Source: Dyella nitratireducens (GTDB lineage Bacteria; Pseudomonadota; Gammaproteobacteria; Xanthomonadales; Rhodanobacteraceae). From it: a DNA stretch of 64,000 bases. Position 1 is the stretch's first letter; every line of letters starts with the position of its first letter. Under the pieces are notes generated by a model that did no database searches, had not been told where the DNA came from, and saw only the letters and a list, made by a program, of their open reading frames with translations. Location: contig NZ_BMJA01000002.1 of NCBI RefSeq assembly GCF_014642835.1, positions 409,713 through 473,712 of the forward strand, written 5' to 3'. Positions 44,976 through 54,473 of the stretch are shown piece after piece. The position numbers were made by a program, and so were the translations under genes.

Positions 44976-46619
44976 TTGCGTTTACGTCCTGCCGTTTGTC
45001 TTGCTGCTTGTTCGCTTGTTGTCTTTTCGGCTCTCGCGTTGGCTGCTCCGGAGTCCGTGGCCGATGTTCATTCGCGGCATACGCATAAGCCCACATCCAC
45101 GGCCACGCCGATCAAGCACCTGGTGGTGATCTATCAGGAGAACGTCTCCTTCGATCATTACTTCGGCACCTATCCGCATGCCGCGAACGCGTCGGGCGAG
45201 CCACCGTTTTATGCGGAGCCGGATACGCCGAAGGTCAATGGCTTCACCAAGGAACTGCTCAACAACAACCCCAACGCCAACAACGCGGCCAACGGCAAGG
45301 GCGCGATCAATCCATTCCGCCTGTCGCGTGCACAAGCTGCAACGGCGGACCAGGATCACGACTACATGCCGGAGCAGCAAGCGTTCAACAACGGCGCGAT
45401 GGATCTGTTCCCGAAATACACCGGTTCCGGCGAAACCCTGCCTGGCGGCACGCCTGAGCAGAACAGTACCGGCCAGGTGATGGGTTATTACGACGGCAAC
45501 ACCGTCACTGCGCTGTGGCATTACGCACAGCATTTCGCGATGAGCGACAACAGCTATGGCACCACGTTTGGTCCATCCACGCCGGGGGCGATCAACCTGG
45601 TTTCCGGCCAGACCAACGGCGTTAGTGATCAGCTTGCCGCCGCCGGTGATGTCGTGGCGGATGGCCAGGGCGGTTACACGTTGATCAGCGATGCCGACCC
45701 GATCGACGACGTATGCTCTCCCTCCAGCGGCTCGCGTGTACGCTTGAGCGGCAAGAACGTAGGCGATCTGCTCAGTGCCAAGAGCATCACCTGGGGTTTC
45801 TTCGAAGGCGGCTTCGATCTCACGGCCGTGAATGCGAACGGCACCACGGGCTGCAAGCGCAGCACCACCTCTACCGTTACGCAGGTAACGAAGGTGGATT
45901 ACATCCCGCATCACCAGCCATTCCAGTACTACGCCAACACTGCCAATCCGACGCATGCGCGTCCGACGTCGGTGGCGATGATCGGCCACAACGGTGACGC
46001 GGCCCATCACCAGTACGACATCAACGATTTCTACGCCGCGGTGGAAGCGGGCAACATGCCGGCGGTGAGTTTTCTCAAGGCACCGGGCTACCAGGACGGT
46101 CATGCCGGCTATTCCGATCCGCTGGACGAACAGCAGTTCGTCGTGCATGTGCTGAACTTTTTGCAGAAGCGCCCGGAATGGCGCGATACCGCGGTGGTGA
46201 TCGCCTATGACGATTCCGACGGCTGGTACGACCATCAGACCGCGCCACAGGTGAATGCATCGCATAGCAGCCAGGATGCGCTCAATGCCCTGGGCGTATG
46301 CAACGGTCGCAGCACGTTGCCGGGCGTGAATACCACCGAGCCGGTGCAGGGACGTTGCGGTTACGGCCCACGTCTGCCGCTGCTGGTGATTTCACCGTGG
46401 GCACGTCGCAACTATGTGGATCACACCATCACCGATCAAACCTCCATCACGCGCTTTATCGAGGACAACTGGCTCGGCGGCCGGCGCATGGGTGGTGGTT
46501 CGTTCGATGCAATGGCCGGCAAGCTGGACGCCATGTTCGATTTCAGCCATTCATCTTTGGAAAGTCGCCGTTTGCTTCTTGATGAGACGACCGGCGAACC
46601 TGTTGGTGCAAGTCGCTAA
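44976..46619 (+). CDS. Secreted phosphoesterase (phospholipase C / acid phosphatase AcpA family), paralogue 1
   Basis: A 547-residue protein of the alkaline-phosphatase-like phosphoesterase family (PF04185 type). The signal peptide is ~1-24 (ending ALALAA). The active-site region VIYQENVSFDHYFGTYP matches the ENxSFDHYFG hallmark; downstream metal-binding segments are MSDNSYGTTFGPSTPGAINL, AYDDSDGWYDHQ and GYGPRLPLLVISPWARRNYVDH. It starts with TTG at 44976, with GGAG six bases before. Members hydrolyse phosphomonoesters or phospholipids outside the cytoplasm, supplying phosphate or lipids. A close paralogue follows at 46995, so the pair arose by tandem duplication. Confidence 0.88.
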   Translation: MRLRPAVCLAACSLVVFSALALAAPESVADVHSRHTHKPTSTATPIKHLVVIYQENVSFDHYFGTYPHAANASGEPPFYAEPDTPKVNGFTKELLNNNPNANNAANGKGAINPFRLSRAQAATADQDHDYMPEQQAFNNGAMDLFPKYTGSGETLPGGTPEQNSTGQVMGYYDGNTVTALWHYAQHFAMSDNSYGTTFGPSTPGAINLVSGQTNGVSDQLAAAGDVVADGQGGYTLISDADPIDDVCSPSSGSRVRLSGKNVGDLLSAKSITWGFFEGGFDLTAVNANGTTGCKRSTTSTVTQVTKVDYIPHHQPFQYYANTANPTHARPTSVAMIGHNGDAAHHQYDINDFYAAVEAGNMPAVSFLKAPGYQDGHAGYSDPLDEQQFVVHVLNFLQKRPEWRDTAVVIAYDDSDGWYDHQTAPQVNASHSSQDALNALGVCNGRSTLPGVNTTEPVQGRCGYGPRLPLLVISPWARRNYVDHTITDQTSITRFIEDNWLGGRRMGGGSFDAMAGKLDAMFDFSHSSLESRRLLLDETTGEPVGASR

Positions 46620-46994
46620 GGATTTTGGGGCGGAGTTATTTCTTCTCCCCTTCATGGAGATAAATCTACGCTGTCATTCCGGCGAGAGCCGGAATCCAGT
46701 TTAAGTATGGCGCGCGAAGCGCACAAAACCTCTTTATGTTGAGTGCTTCGCACAACATGTTTGTACTGGATTCCGGCCTTCGCCGGAATGACGAGCATGC
46801 AAGATGTCGTCTCGCGGCGAACCGCGGGTCTGTGGGTAGGGAATCAAGCGTCGGCAGTGAATGTTTCTTATGCCGATTGTCAGCGTGCGCTGATTTTGTG
46901 TCAGTGCGCTGCGCTTTGTTACCGCATTGTCACACCGGCTGCCTAAGGTCATCGGCGCGCGCTGATGGAGCGTGTCGACCACTAAGGAGGTCTC
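46620..46994. other. 375-bp gap between the two phosphoesterase genes
   Basis: It holds the family B repeat at 46673-46793, then about 200 bases with no recognisable gene, and ends with the AAGGAGGT site of the next gene (46984-46991). A separate promoter for the second gene is possible but not identified. Confidence 0.5.
46673..46793. repeat. Structured palindromic repeat, family B, copy 3
   Basis: The same outer arms (GTCATTCCGGCGAGAGCCGG on the left). Internal hairpins are GCGC-GAA-GCGC and GTGC-TTC-GCAC, the latter extended by TGTT/AACA. Compared with copy 1, paired positions change together in the first hairpin. Confidence 0.85.
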
Positions 46995-48677
46995 ATGCGC
47001 AGTCGTCTTTCCATTTGTCTTGCTGTTGCCTTGCTCGCGTTATCCACGGGTTGTTCGGCACTGCAAAACACGCCAACGAGGCTGCAGGCCGATAGCGGCC
47101 CGCTGCTGTACAAGGTCAATCCCATCAGAGGACCCAGCATCGGCGTGCAGGATACTGCCACCCCCATCAAGCACCTGGTCGTGATCTTTCAAGAGAACGT
47201 GTCCTTCGATCATTATTTCGGCACGTATCCCAATGCGGTGAATACATCTGGCGAACCAGCATTCCATGCTGCACCGGGCACACCCATGATCAACGGGCTG
47301 ACACAGGCGTTGCTGACCAACAACCCGAACGCGAACAACACGGCCAATGGCAATGCAGCGATCAATCCCTTCCGCCTGTCGCGTGCGCAGGCCGCCACCT
47401 CCAGTCAGGACCACGATTACACCGACGAGCAGCGCGCCTTCAACAACGGCGCGATGGATCTCTTCCCCAAATACACCGGTGCCGGCCAAACCTTGCCCGG
47501 CGGCACACCCGAACAGAACGGCAAAGGCCAGGTGATGGGCTACTACGACGGCAATACCGTCACCGCCATGTGGCATTACGCGCAGCACTTCGCAATGAGT
47601 GACAACAGCTACGGCACCAATTTCGGGCCCTCCAGCGTGGGTGCGATCAATCTGATTTCAGGACAGACCAACGGCGTCACCGAATCACTCAGTGCCGGTG
47701 GCACGATCGTGGCTGATGGTTTGGGCGGCTATACCTTGATTGGCGATGCGCTGCCGCTGGGTGACGTATGTACGTCCTCCAACGCCCCGCAGGCGCACCT
47801 GGGTGGCCGCAATATTGGCGACCTGCTCAACGAAAAGAACATCACCTGGGGTTTCTTCCAGGGCGGTTTCGACCTGACAGTGGTCAATGTCAACGGTACG
47901 ACCGGGTGTCAACGCAGTACGTACTCCAGCGTCACGCAATCAACCAAAGCCGATTACGTGCCGCATCATCAACCATTCCAGTATTACACCAGCACTGCCA
48001 ACCTCGCCCATGCGCGACCCACTTCTGTGGCGACGATCGGGCGCAGTGGCGATGACGCCAACCATCAATACGATGTCAACGATTTCTTCGCCGCGGTCGA
48101 CGCCGGCAATATGCCTGCGGTGAGTTATCTGAAGGCCGCGGCTTATCAGGATGGTCATGCCGGCTATTCCGACCCGCTGGACGAGCAGCAGTTCGTGGTG
48201 CGTGTGATCAATTTTTTGCAGCAGCGTCCAGAGTGGGCTAGCACCGCGGTGGTGATTGCCTATGATGACTCGGACGGCTGGTATGACCATCAAGCCTCGC
48301 CGCGCGTCAACGCCTCATACACCGGCGCCGATGCCTTGACCGGCGCGAATGGCTGCGACGCGCGCGATAGCTTGCCCGGCATCGCTCCCAACAGCCAGCA
48401 CGCGCAAGGTCGTTGCGGTTTCGGCCCGCGTTTGCCCTTGCTGGTGATTTCGCCGTGGGCACGCAAAAATTATGTTGATCACACGCTTACCGATCAGAGT
48501 TCGATCATGCGTTTCATCGAGGACAACTGGTTGAACGGCAAACGCCTGGGTGGCGGTTCGTTTGACGCCCTGGCCGGCACTATCGAGAGCATGTTTGACT
48601 TCAGTCAGGCCAATACGGCTGGCCGCCGCTTGATTCTGGACGAGCAAACCGGTGAAGTGGTCGAAGCGTCGCCTTGA
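46995..48677 (+). CDS. Lipoprotein phosphoesterase (phospholipase C / acid phosphatase AcpA family), paralogue 2
   Basis: A 560-residue paralogue of the preceding gene, alike over nearly the whole length (ENVSFDHYFGTYP, DLFPKYTG, MSDNSYGTNFGPSSVGAINLISGQ, AYDDSDGWYDHQ, RLPLLVISPWARKNYVDH). It differs in its N-terminus, which is a lipoprotein signal with lipobox LLALSTGC (~Cys20), so this copy is membrane-anchored while its neighbour has a plain signal peptide. The Shine-Dalgarno AAGGAGGT is perfect. The two may share substrates but act in different compartments. Phosphate-starvation control is typical of the family, but no Pho box was identified. Confidence 0.9.
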   Translation: MRSRLSICLAVALLALSTGCSALQNTPTRLQADSGPLLYKVNPIRGPSIGVQDTATPIKHLVVIFQENVSFDHYFGTYPNAVNTSGEPAFHAAPGTPMINGLTQALLTNNPNANNTANGNAAINPFRLSRAQAATSSQDHDYTDEQRAFNNGAMDLFPKYTGAGQTLPGGTPEQNGKGQVMGYYDGNTVTAMWHYAQHFAMSDNSYGTNFGPSSVGAINLISGQTNGVTESLSAGGTIVADGLGGYTLIGDALPLGDVCTSSNAPQAHLGGRNIGDLLNEKNITWGFFQGGFDLTVVNVNGTTGCQRSTYSSVTQSTKADYVPHHQPFQYYTSTANLAHARPTSVATIGRSGDDANHQYDVNDFFAAVDAGNMPAVSYLKAAAYQDGHAGYSDPLDEQQFVVRVINFLQQRPEWASTAVVIAYDDSDGWYDHQASPRVNASYTGADALTGANGCDARDSLPGIAPNSQHAQGRCGFGPRLPLLVISPWARKNYVDHTLTDQSSIMRFIEDNWLNGKRLGGGSFDALAGTIESMFDFSQANTAGRRLILDEQTGEVVEASP

Positions 48678-48764
48678 TGCAAGCCTCGAATGGGATTGTT
48701 TCGCGCACCGCTCGAAAGACGGGCGGAACGCGACGGCACACGCCATGATGTGTAAGCAACACAA

Positions 48765-50393
48765 ATGGAAAAGAGCATGCCGTCGTCTCGCCGTCAATTC
48801 CTGAAATGGTCCGCGTTGGGGCTCGGTGCGGGCCTGTGGCCGTATCGCCTGCAGGCTCATGACATGACGTCCATGCCGAAGATGGGTGGTGGCGAGTTGT
48901 GCAAGCACATGGTGGTCGATGACCATCATGTGGTGCCGCGTCTCATCGACCCAGGCCAATTGAAGCCATTTGTCGATACTCTGCCGCTGCCTTCGGTACT
49001 GCGTGCAGATGGCAAGCCTCTGCGCATTGATATGCGCGAAACCGAGCAGCGTTTGCATCGCGATTTGCCCCCTACACGGGTGTGGACTTACGGCGGCTGC
49101 ATGCCCGGTTCGACGATTGAAGCTCAAAGCGGCAAGACTCTGCGCATCGATTGGCGCAATGAACTGCCTGGCAAGCACTTCCTGCCGATCGATCATCGTA
49201 TTCATGGTGCCGAGGCGGACAATCCCGAGGTGCGTGCAATCGTGCACGTGCACGGCGCCTGCGTGCCGACGGATAGCGATGGCTATCCCGATGATTGGTA
49301 CGTGCCTGGTCAATCCCGCCTGCACACTTACCCCAACAAGCAGGATGCTGCGGCGCTCTGGTATCACGATCATGCGATGGGCATCAATCGCCTGAATATT
49401 TACGCGGGCATGTTTGGCCTTTATCTGTTGCGTGACGAGCACGAACTATCGCTCGGGCTGCCGCATGGCGAACAGGAGATTCCGCTGGTATTGAGCGATC
49501 GCCTGCTCACCCATGACGCGCAGCTTTACTACCCGGTATCGGGCAACAGCCAGGCGCCGTGGGTGCCGGAAGTGTTCGGCAATGCCATGCTGATCAACGG
49601 CGCGTTGCTACCGTATCTCGACGTCGAACCACGCCGTTACCGCTTCCGCGTGCTCAATGCGGCCAATGCACGCTTCTTCAACCTCAAGCTGCGGGATGGG
49701 CGGCCTTTTCTGCAGATCGGCAGTGACCAGGGTTTGCTCGCCGCGCCTGTTACCCAGCGCAACCTCTTCGTCGCGCCGGGCGAACGTGCCGACCTTATCG
49801 TCGATTTCGCGCCGCTGGCGGGGCAGCAGATCGAATGGTTCAATGACGCGCTGCCGATCATGCAGATCCGCGTTGGCAGTGGGCGCGTGCGTGATACCAG
49901 CAAAGTGCCTGCCGTGCTGCGCGACCTGCCACGCATGCCTGAATCAGCCGCTGTACGCGAACGCTTGCTTACCCTCGATGCCTATCAGGATTGCGTGGCC
50001 GAGCCGATGCTGATGCTGCTCAATGGCAAGCGCTGGCACGAACCGGTGACGGAAAAGCCGGTGCTGGGCAGCACCGAGATCTGGAGCCTGGTCAACCTTA
50101 CCGACGATTCGCATCCCATCCATTTGCACCTGGTGCGTTTCCAGATTCTGGATCGCCGGCCTTTCGATGGGGGTGAGTGGATGGATTCCCAGACTGTTCG
50201 TTATACGGGGCCTGCGCAAGCACCGTCAGCTGGTGAAGCCGGATGGAAGGATGTCGTGCAAGCGTGGCCAGGGATGATCACGCGCATCATCGTGCACTTT
50301 GATGGTTATGCAGGGCGTTACGCGTGGCATTGCCATTTGTTGGAGCATGAGGCGAACGAGATGATGCGGCCGTTTGAGGTGGTACCTGCGTAG
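48765..50393 (+). CDS. Tat-exported multicopper oxidase (CotA/bilirubin-oxidase-like)
   Basis: A 542-residue multicopper oxidase. A twin-arginine signal (SSRRQFLKWSALGLGAGLW) directs folded export. All four copper-binding motifs are present: HVHG (~161), WYHDHAMG (~203), HPIHLHLV (~446) and WHCHLLEHEANEMM (~517), the last holding the type 1 copper ligands with Met. The long spacing and the DGYPDDWYVPGQ loop recall spore-coat CotA and bilirubin oxidases rather than CueO. Such enzymes oxidise phenols, bilirubin-like pigments or Mn/Cu with reduction of O2 to water. The stop codon TAG lies inside a REP-like CGTAGGTTGG. No copper-resistance genes are adjacent. Confidence 0.92.
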   Translation: MEKSMPSSRRQFLKWSALGLGAGLWPYRLQAHDMTSMPKMGGGELCKHMVVDDHHVVPRLIDPGQLKPFVDTLPLPSVLRADGKPLRIDMRETEQRLHRDLPPTRVWTYGGCMPGSTIEAQSGKTLRIDWRNELPGKHFLPIDHRIHGAEADNPEVRAIVHVHGACVPTDSDGYPDDWYVPGQSRLHTYPNKQDAAALWYHDHAMGINRLNIYAGMFGLYLLRDEHELSLGLPHGEQEIPLVLSDRLLTHDAQLYYPVSGNSQAPWVPEVFGNAMLINGALLPYLDVEPRRYRFRVLNAANARFFNLKLRDGRPFLQIGSDQGLLAAPVTQRNLFVAPGERADLIVDFAPLAGQQIEWFNDALPIMQIRVGSGRVRDTSKVPAVLRDLPRMPESAAVRERLLTLDAYQDCVAEPMLMLLNGKRWHEPVTEKPVLGSTEIWSLVNLTDDSHPIHLHLVRFQILDRRPFDGGEWMDSQTVRYTGPAQAPSAGEAGWKDVVQAWPGMITRIIVHFDGYAGRYAWHCHLLEHEANEMMRPFEVVPA

Positions 50394-50475
50394 GTTGGCG
50401 TTTGCACCCTGATATATCCCAACGTTTTTTGCCTTCGAATCGTCGTTCGTCGAAAGAAAATCAGTCTTGCCTCGA

Positions 50476-50547
50476 CGTCATTCCGGCGAAGGCCGGAATC
50501 CATGCTTCGTACTGGCGATGGATTCCGGCCTTCGCCGGAATGACGAC
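50476..50547. repeat. Structured palindromic repeat, family B, short copy
   Basis: Outer arms identical to the other copies (GTCATTCCGGCGAAGGCCGG and its complement) but with only about 14 bases in the loop; the two internal hairpins are missing. It looks like a deleted derivative or the minimal unit. Confidence 0.85.
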
Positions 50548-50645
50548 TCGCTCTGAAAAAGTATTAACAAGAACTGCGGCTCTTGCCGGAATGAAGGAAA
50601 AACGTGGGGTACATCAGGATTTTCATCCAACCTTGCGAGCTTTGC

Positions 50646-52451
50646 TTATTTGGTGGCGATATTCGCCAACTGCCCCGCATCCACTCGCAGCACCGGATAA
50701 GCCCCCACACGCTGTACCGTGTACCACGGCGATCGCATGAAGAAGAAGTCCAGCCGCTCCCTACCATTCGCCGCAAACGCCGGATCATCATGCAGCTTCT
50801 GCTCGAACTCCGCCTTCAGCTTTGGGTCCTTCGCCATCATGTCGCGAGCCAGCTTCTCCAGCACACGCGGCTCGCCGAATTCCTTGGCTTCAAAGATTGC
50901 ATTGAGATAACCCCAGTGCAGCAGTGAATCCGGCGCCTGCGGTTCCAGCAATTCCATGGCGACGTTCGCGGCGCGCTGATTCATCGGCACAATCACCGAG
51001 CCGGCCGGCAGCGTCACTTCCACCGGGTGCGCGTGCAGCGTAAAGCTTTGCAGCATCAGATGCCCTTCAAACGGCTCGCTTGCCCATTGAGGTTGATCGA
51101 TCTGATACGCGGTGGCTTCCACGTCTTTCATCGGATGGCCGATACGCCGATAGGCGATACCATGCGCATCCAATTTGTCGATGATGGTTTTCCATTCACC
51201 CGGTACGACGTAAGCAACCGGTGGCGTCGTCGATACGTCGGGCAACAGGCCGTTCCAGTTCTCGATGTGATAGGTGACAGGTTTGCTCGGGTCGTACTGA
51301 ATCCAGGTGTCGTTGGAAATGTCGCTATGCGTTTGCGTAAAGGCATAGCCCTTCAGCTCGAACGGCGTCGATGTGGGATCGGGCTTGAAGGTCAGCGGTA
51401 CGTGTGCGTGCACATCATTGGCGCGAGCGATAGTGTCGGCTTCGGCCCGGCTAGTAGCTGCCAGCAAGGCGGCGGGATCACGATCGATCTCGTCCAGCAC
51501 GACACGCAGTAGGTCATAAACCGCATGTACGCGCACTGCGTAGGATTTCAGCATATGCGTTTCGATCAGCAACGCCGGGCGATTCTGCAAGGCTGCATAG
51601 CCGGTCGAGAAGCGCGGCCCGGAACCAAAGTTCTCGATACCTTTGCGTGGATCGCGGCCATCCTTGAATTCCAGATAGATAGACGCCAGATGGCCGAGGT
51701 TTTCATAAGCCGGTATGGCCTGTTCCACCATCAGCTTGTGCTGCCAGGTGGCGACCACCGGGTCGAGCTTGTGCGGGTCCTCGGTGTACCAAGTGAGGTC
51801 GTACTGGTAGTCCGCGCCGTCGGTGGTGTGCACGTCGATCAGGAAATCCGGCCGCCATGTCTGCCACAGCTTCAGCCACGCCAGCGTTTCCGGCGCATCG
51901 GCCTTGATGTAGTCGCGATTGAGATTGAGGTACTGCGCCTGGCCGCGAAAGCCCATGCTTTCCGGACCATTCTGGTTGATGCGATTGTAGGGCGAGCTGT
52001 ATTCATGCCCATCCACGCTGTAGACCGGGATATAGACCAGCACCACGTGATCGAGCAGGTGCGGGTACTTGCCGGTGACAGCGATATCGCGCAACAGCAT
52101 CAGGCCGGCATCCTTGCCTTCGATTTCGCCGGGATGGATGCCGGCCTGCACCAGCACGACAGGTTTATGTGCGGCACGCGCAGCGTCGGGAGTGAACGTG
52201 CCGTCGCTGCTCGCAATCACCGCCGTCATAGGACGGCCCTGTGGCGTGATGCCAAACGTTTCGAGCTTGAGCTTGCCCGGGGCGGCTTGCTGCAGATGTT
52301 GCAGATACGCCAGCGTCTGCGCGTAGCTGGGCGTGGTGCGGAACTGCGAGGCTTCCGCGGGTGTGATCCAGTTGCCTTGAGCGTCGGCGGCGTGCGTGCT
52401 CATGGCCATCGCGCCCAATAAAAATGCCAGCCCGGCGCGACGCATGCTCAT
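50646..52451 (-). CDS. Secreted M14-family metallocarboxypeptidase
   Basis: A 601-residue protein with a signal peptide (MSMRRAGLAFLLGAMAMSTHAADA). Zinc ligands of M14: HPGEIEGK (HxxE, ~107) and the histidine of LIDVHTTDGADYQYD; the catalytic glutamate is probably in ALLIETHMLKSYAVRV. A long C-terminal beta-rich extension (~350-600) follows. Family members trim C-terminal amino acids from peptides or peptidoglycan. The ATG at 52451 overlaps the DUF502 stop (ATGA), so the two genes are co-translated. It adds to the large secreted-peptidase set in this window. Confidence 0.9.
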   Translation of the reverse strand: MSMRRAGLAFLLGAMAMSTHAADAQGNWITPAEASQFRTTPSYAQTLAYLQHLQQAAPGKLKLETFGITPQGRPMTAVIASSDGTFTPDAARAAHKPVVLVQAGIHPGEIEGKDAGLMLLRDIAVTGKYPHLLDHVVLVYIPVYSVDGHEYSSPYNRINQNGPESMGFRGQAQYLNLNRDYIKADAPETLAWLKLWQTWRPDFLIDVHTTDGADYQYDLTWYTEDPHKLDPVVATWQHKLMVEQAIPAYENLGHLASIYLEFKDGRDPRKGIENFGSGPRFSTGYAALQNRPALLIETHMLKSYAVRVHAVYDLLRVVLDEIDRDPAALLAATSRAEADTIARANDVHAHVPLTFKPDPTSTPFELKGYAFTQTHSDISNDTWIQYDPSKPVTYHIENWNGLLPDVSTTPPVAYVVPGEWKTIIDKLDAHGIAYRRIGHPMKDVEATAYQIDQPQWASEPFEGHLMLQSFTLHAHPVEVTLPAGSVIVPMNQRAANVAMELLEPQAPDSLLHWGYLNAIFEAKEFGEPRVLEKLARDMMAKDPKLKAEFEQKLHDDPAFAANGRERLDFFFMRSPWYTVQRVGAYPVLRVDAGQLANIATK

Positions 52452-53116
52452 GAATGGCTCTCGGTCGGCAAGGCAGTCGATGCTGCGGGCAAGGTATCCG
52501 GCGCCACTGCGCCGCCGGAAATAATGAAAGCCATGGCCTGGTCCATGGTCCAGTCGGTAGGTGTCAGCTCATCCAGGGGCACCACTTCCAGATAGCCGCC
52601 GGTGGGATTGGGTGTGGTTGGGATGTATACCGCCGCCATATCGCGACCGGTGCCTTCTTCCTGCATCACCCGCGTGACGAAGCCGACCACTTTCATGCCC
52701 TTGCGTGGAAAATCCACCAGCACAACGCGTTGCGCACCGCTGGGTTTGTTCTGCAGCACCGTCATCAACTTCTTGGTGCCGCCATAGATGGTCTGCACCA
52801 GCGGAATGCGCTGCAAAACACTATCGAACGCGTGCAACAGACGCTGACCGATCATGCGGTTGGCGAGGAAGCCGAGCAGATACAACGTGATCAAGGTGAG
52901 CAGCAACGCCAGTACGTAGGTCACCCAACCGTGGCTGAGTTGGTTGGCCGCCTGGGGCGATACCCAACCCAGCGCACCCACGAACGCAGCCACCAACGGC
53001 GCGCCCAGATCGGCCAGAAAGCCAACGATAAATTTGAAGACCAGCCAGGTCACCCACAGCGGCATGAAGGTAAGCAGGCCGGTGATGAGATAGCGTTTGA
53101 GGCGCAACGGGGGCAT
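52448..53116 (-). CDS. DUF502-family membrane protein
   Basis: A 222-residue protein with two N-terminal membrane helices (~10-35 and ~60-85) and a soluble beta domain. Signatures of DUF502 are LRLKRYLITGLLTFMPLWVTWLVF, IPLVQTIYGGTKKLM and VLVDFPRKGMKVVGFVT. Plant relatives (COV1/LCV) are linked to membrane trafficking; the bacterial role is unknown. The ATG at 53116 is taken because the conserved core starts there; the longer frame adds a basic stretch. It overlaps the M14 gene and is divergent from the sigma-factor gene 104 bp away. Confidence 0.85.
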   Translation of the reverse strand: MPPLRLKRYLITGLLTFMPLWVTWLVFKFIVGFLADLGAPLVAAFVGALGWVSPQAANQLSHGWVTYVLALLLTLITLYLLGFLANRMIGQRLLHAFDSVLQRIPLVQTIYGGTKKLMTVLQNKPSGAQRVVLVDFPRKGMKVVGFVTRVMQEEGTGRDMAAVYIPTTPNPTGGYLEVVPLDELTPTDWTMDQAMAFIISGGAVAPDTLPAASTALPTESHS

Positions 53117-53220
53117 GAAGGGGGCTCGGGGCGGGGAGGGCGTCTTATTGTAGGGCTGATTGCCGGGCTGTGATTTTTTTGCGCGTGTCGCGAATAACAA
53201 GGTAACTACGGGGACAGGTC

Positions 53221-53745
53221 ATGCGCGGACGGGAACAACAGCGGGCATTCGAGACATTGCTGCGGGAGCACCAGCGCATTGTGTTCAAGGTGGTGTCGGT
53301 ATATGCCCGTCATCCGGAAGATCGCCGTGATTTGACGCAGGAAATTTGTGTGCAGTTGTGGCGCTCGTTTCCCCGCTTTGACGAGAAGCGCGCGCGGTTT
53401 TCAACCTGGATGTATCGGGTGGCGCTTAACGTCGCCATCTCTCAGATGCGCCGTCCATCACGGCAGGATGAGCGGTTTGAGAGGCTCGATCAGCAGCAAA
53501 TCGATGCAGCAGGAGGCACGGTCGGCATATTCGAGCCGGATGAGCGCCTGGAAGTGTTGTATCGCTTTATCGATGAGCTCGACCCGCTCAATCGTGCGTT
53601 GATCCTGCTGTATCTGGAAGATCGCAGTTACGCGGAGATCGCCGAGATTCTCGGTATCAGCGAAACCAGCGTTGCTACCAAGATCAGCCGTATCAAACAG
53701 AAACTTCGTTATCAGATGACGGGCGCCATGCCTGTGGGAGCTTAA
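53221..53745 (+). CDS. ECF-type RNA polymerase sigma factor
   Basis: A 174-residue sigma factor with region 2 (~25-90: FETLLREHQRIVFKVVS, DRRDLTQEICVQLWRSFPRFDEKRARFSTWMYRVALNVAI) and region 4 (~120-165: LDPLNRALILLYLEDRSYAEIAEILGISETSVATKISRIKQKLR). Region 3 is missing, as in ECF factors. The next gene starts three bases after the stop and encodes a membrane protein, in the position usually taken by an anti-sigma factor. No own-promoter match could be assigned in the 104-bp divergent gap. Signal and regulon unknown. Confidence 0.92.
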   Translation: MRGREQQRAFETLLREHQRIVFKVVSVYARHPEDRRDLTQEICVQLWRSFPRFDEKRARFSTWMYRVALNVAISQMRRPSRQDERFERLDQQQIDAAGGTVGIFEPDERLEVLYRFIDELDPLNRALILLYLEDRSYAEIAEILGISETSVATKISRIKQKLRYQMTGAMPVGA

Positions 53746-53747
53746 TT

Positions 53748-54416
53748 ATGGAGCTGGAAGACATGAAAGCCGCCTGGCAAGCGTTGAATCAACAGCTGGC
53801 GCGGCAGCAGGCGTTGAATACCCAGCTGTTCGTGGAAAGTCGGCTGGACAAAGTGCGCCACGGTTTGCGTCCCTTGATCGTAGGACAGTGGATCCAGTTC
53901 GCGTTCGGTGTGGTCTTCATGATATGGGGTATTGCGTTCTGGGTTGTGCGAACCGATGTGTTGCATTGGCTGGTCATAGGTGTACTGGTGCAACTGTTCG
54001 GCATGTCGATGCTGCTGGCTGCTGCACGCAATTTGCACCTGATCCAGCAAGTCGATTACGCCGCGCCTATCGTGGAGATCCAGCAGCGACTTGCTGCGTT
54101 GCGTGCGTGGCGCGTGAAGTTTGAAGCGCCTATCTTTGCAGCGATCGGTTCGTTTGCCTGGATTCCGCTGCTGCTGATGGACATCCAGCAAGATGCCGAG
54201 CCTGTTTCGTCAAAGTTTGATTTGCTTAAGGAGATGCCATCGCTGCTGCCCAACCTCGTTCTTTGCGGATGTGCTTCGCTCGTGCTGGTATTTATCGTTT
54301 ACTGGCTGGTGCGCCGCGTTGGATATCGTCGCTGGCTCGAAAACAATTTCGCCGGTAAGAGCGTGCAGAGAGCAGAAGCCATGCTGGAGCAGATTGCGCA
54401 GTTCAAGCAGGAATAG
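53748..54416 (+). CDS. Membrane protein encoded with the sigma factor (putative regulator)
   Basis: A 222-residue protein, not recognised. An N-terminal cytoplasmic helical region (MELEDMKAAWQALNQQLARQQALN, amphipathic) is followed by four hydrophobic segments (~45-65, ~70-92, ~128-148, ~165-188) and a basic amphipathic tail (RRWLENNFAGKSVQRAEAML). There is no zinc-binding anti-sigma (HxxxCxxC) motif. The start lies two bases after the sigma-factor stop with GGGAG upstream, so they form one operon. A membrane-anchored anti-sigma role is a reasonable inference from position, not from sequence. Confidence 0.65.
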   Translation: MELEDMKAAWQALNQQLARQQALNTQLFVESRLDKVRHGLRPLIVGQWIQFAFGVVFMIWGIAFWVVRTDVLHWLVIGVLVQLFGMSMLLAAARNLHLIQQVDYAAPIVEIQQRLAALRAWRVKFEAPIFAAIGSFAWIPLLLMDIQQDAEPVSSKFDLLKEMPSLLPNLVLCGCASLVLVFIVYWLVRRVGYRRWLENNFAGKSVQRAEAMLEQIAQFKQE

Positions 54417-54473
54417 CTGCGGGCCGCCGAAAGAACTTCGCCATCGTCATCGACTTGCCTGGCAACAACATGC

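Noticed and set aside
44982-46265. A 427-codon open frame antisense to the first phosphoesterase gene
   Set aside because: No family motif, and the sense strand has a clear signal peptide and active site.
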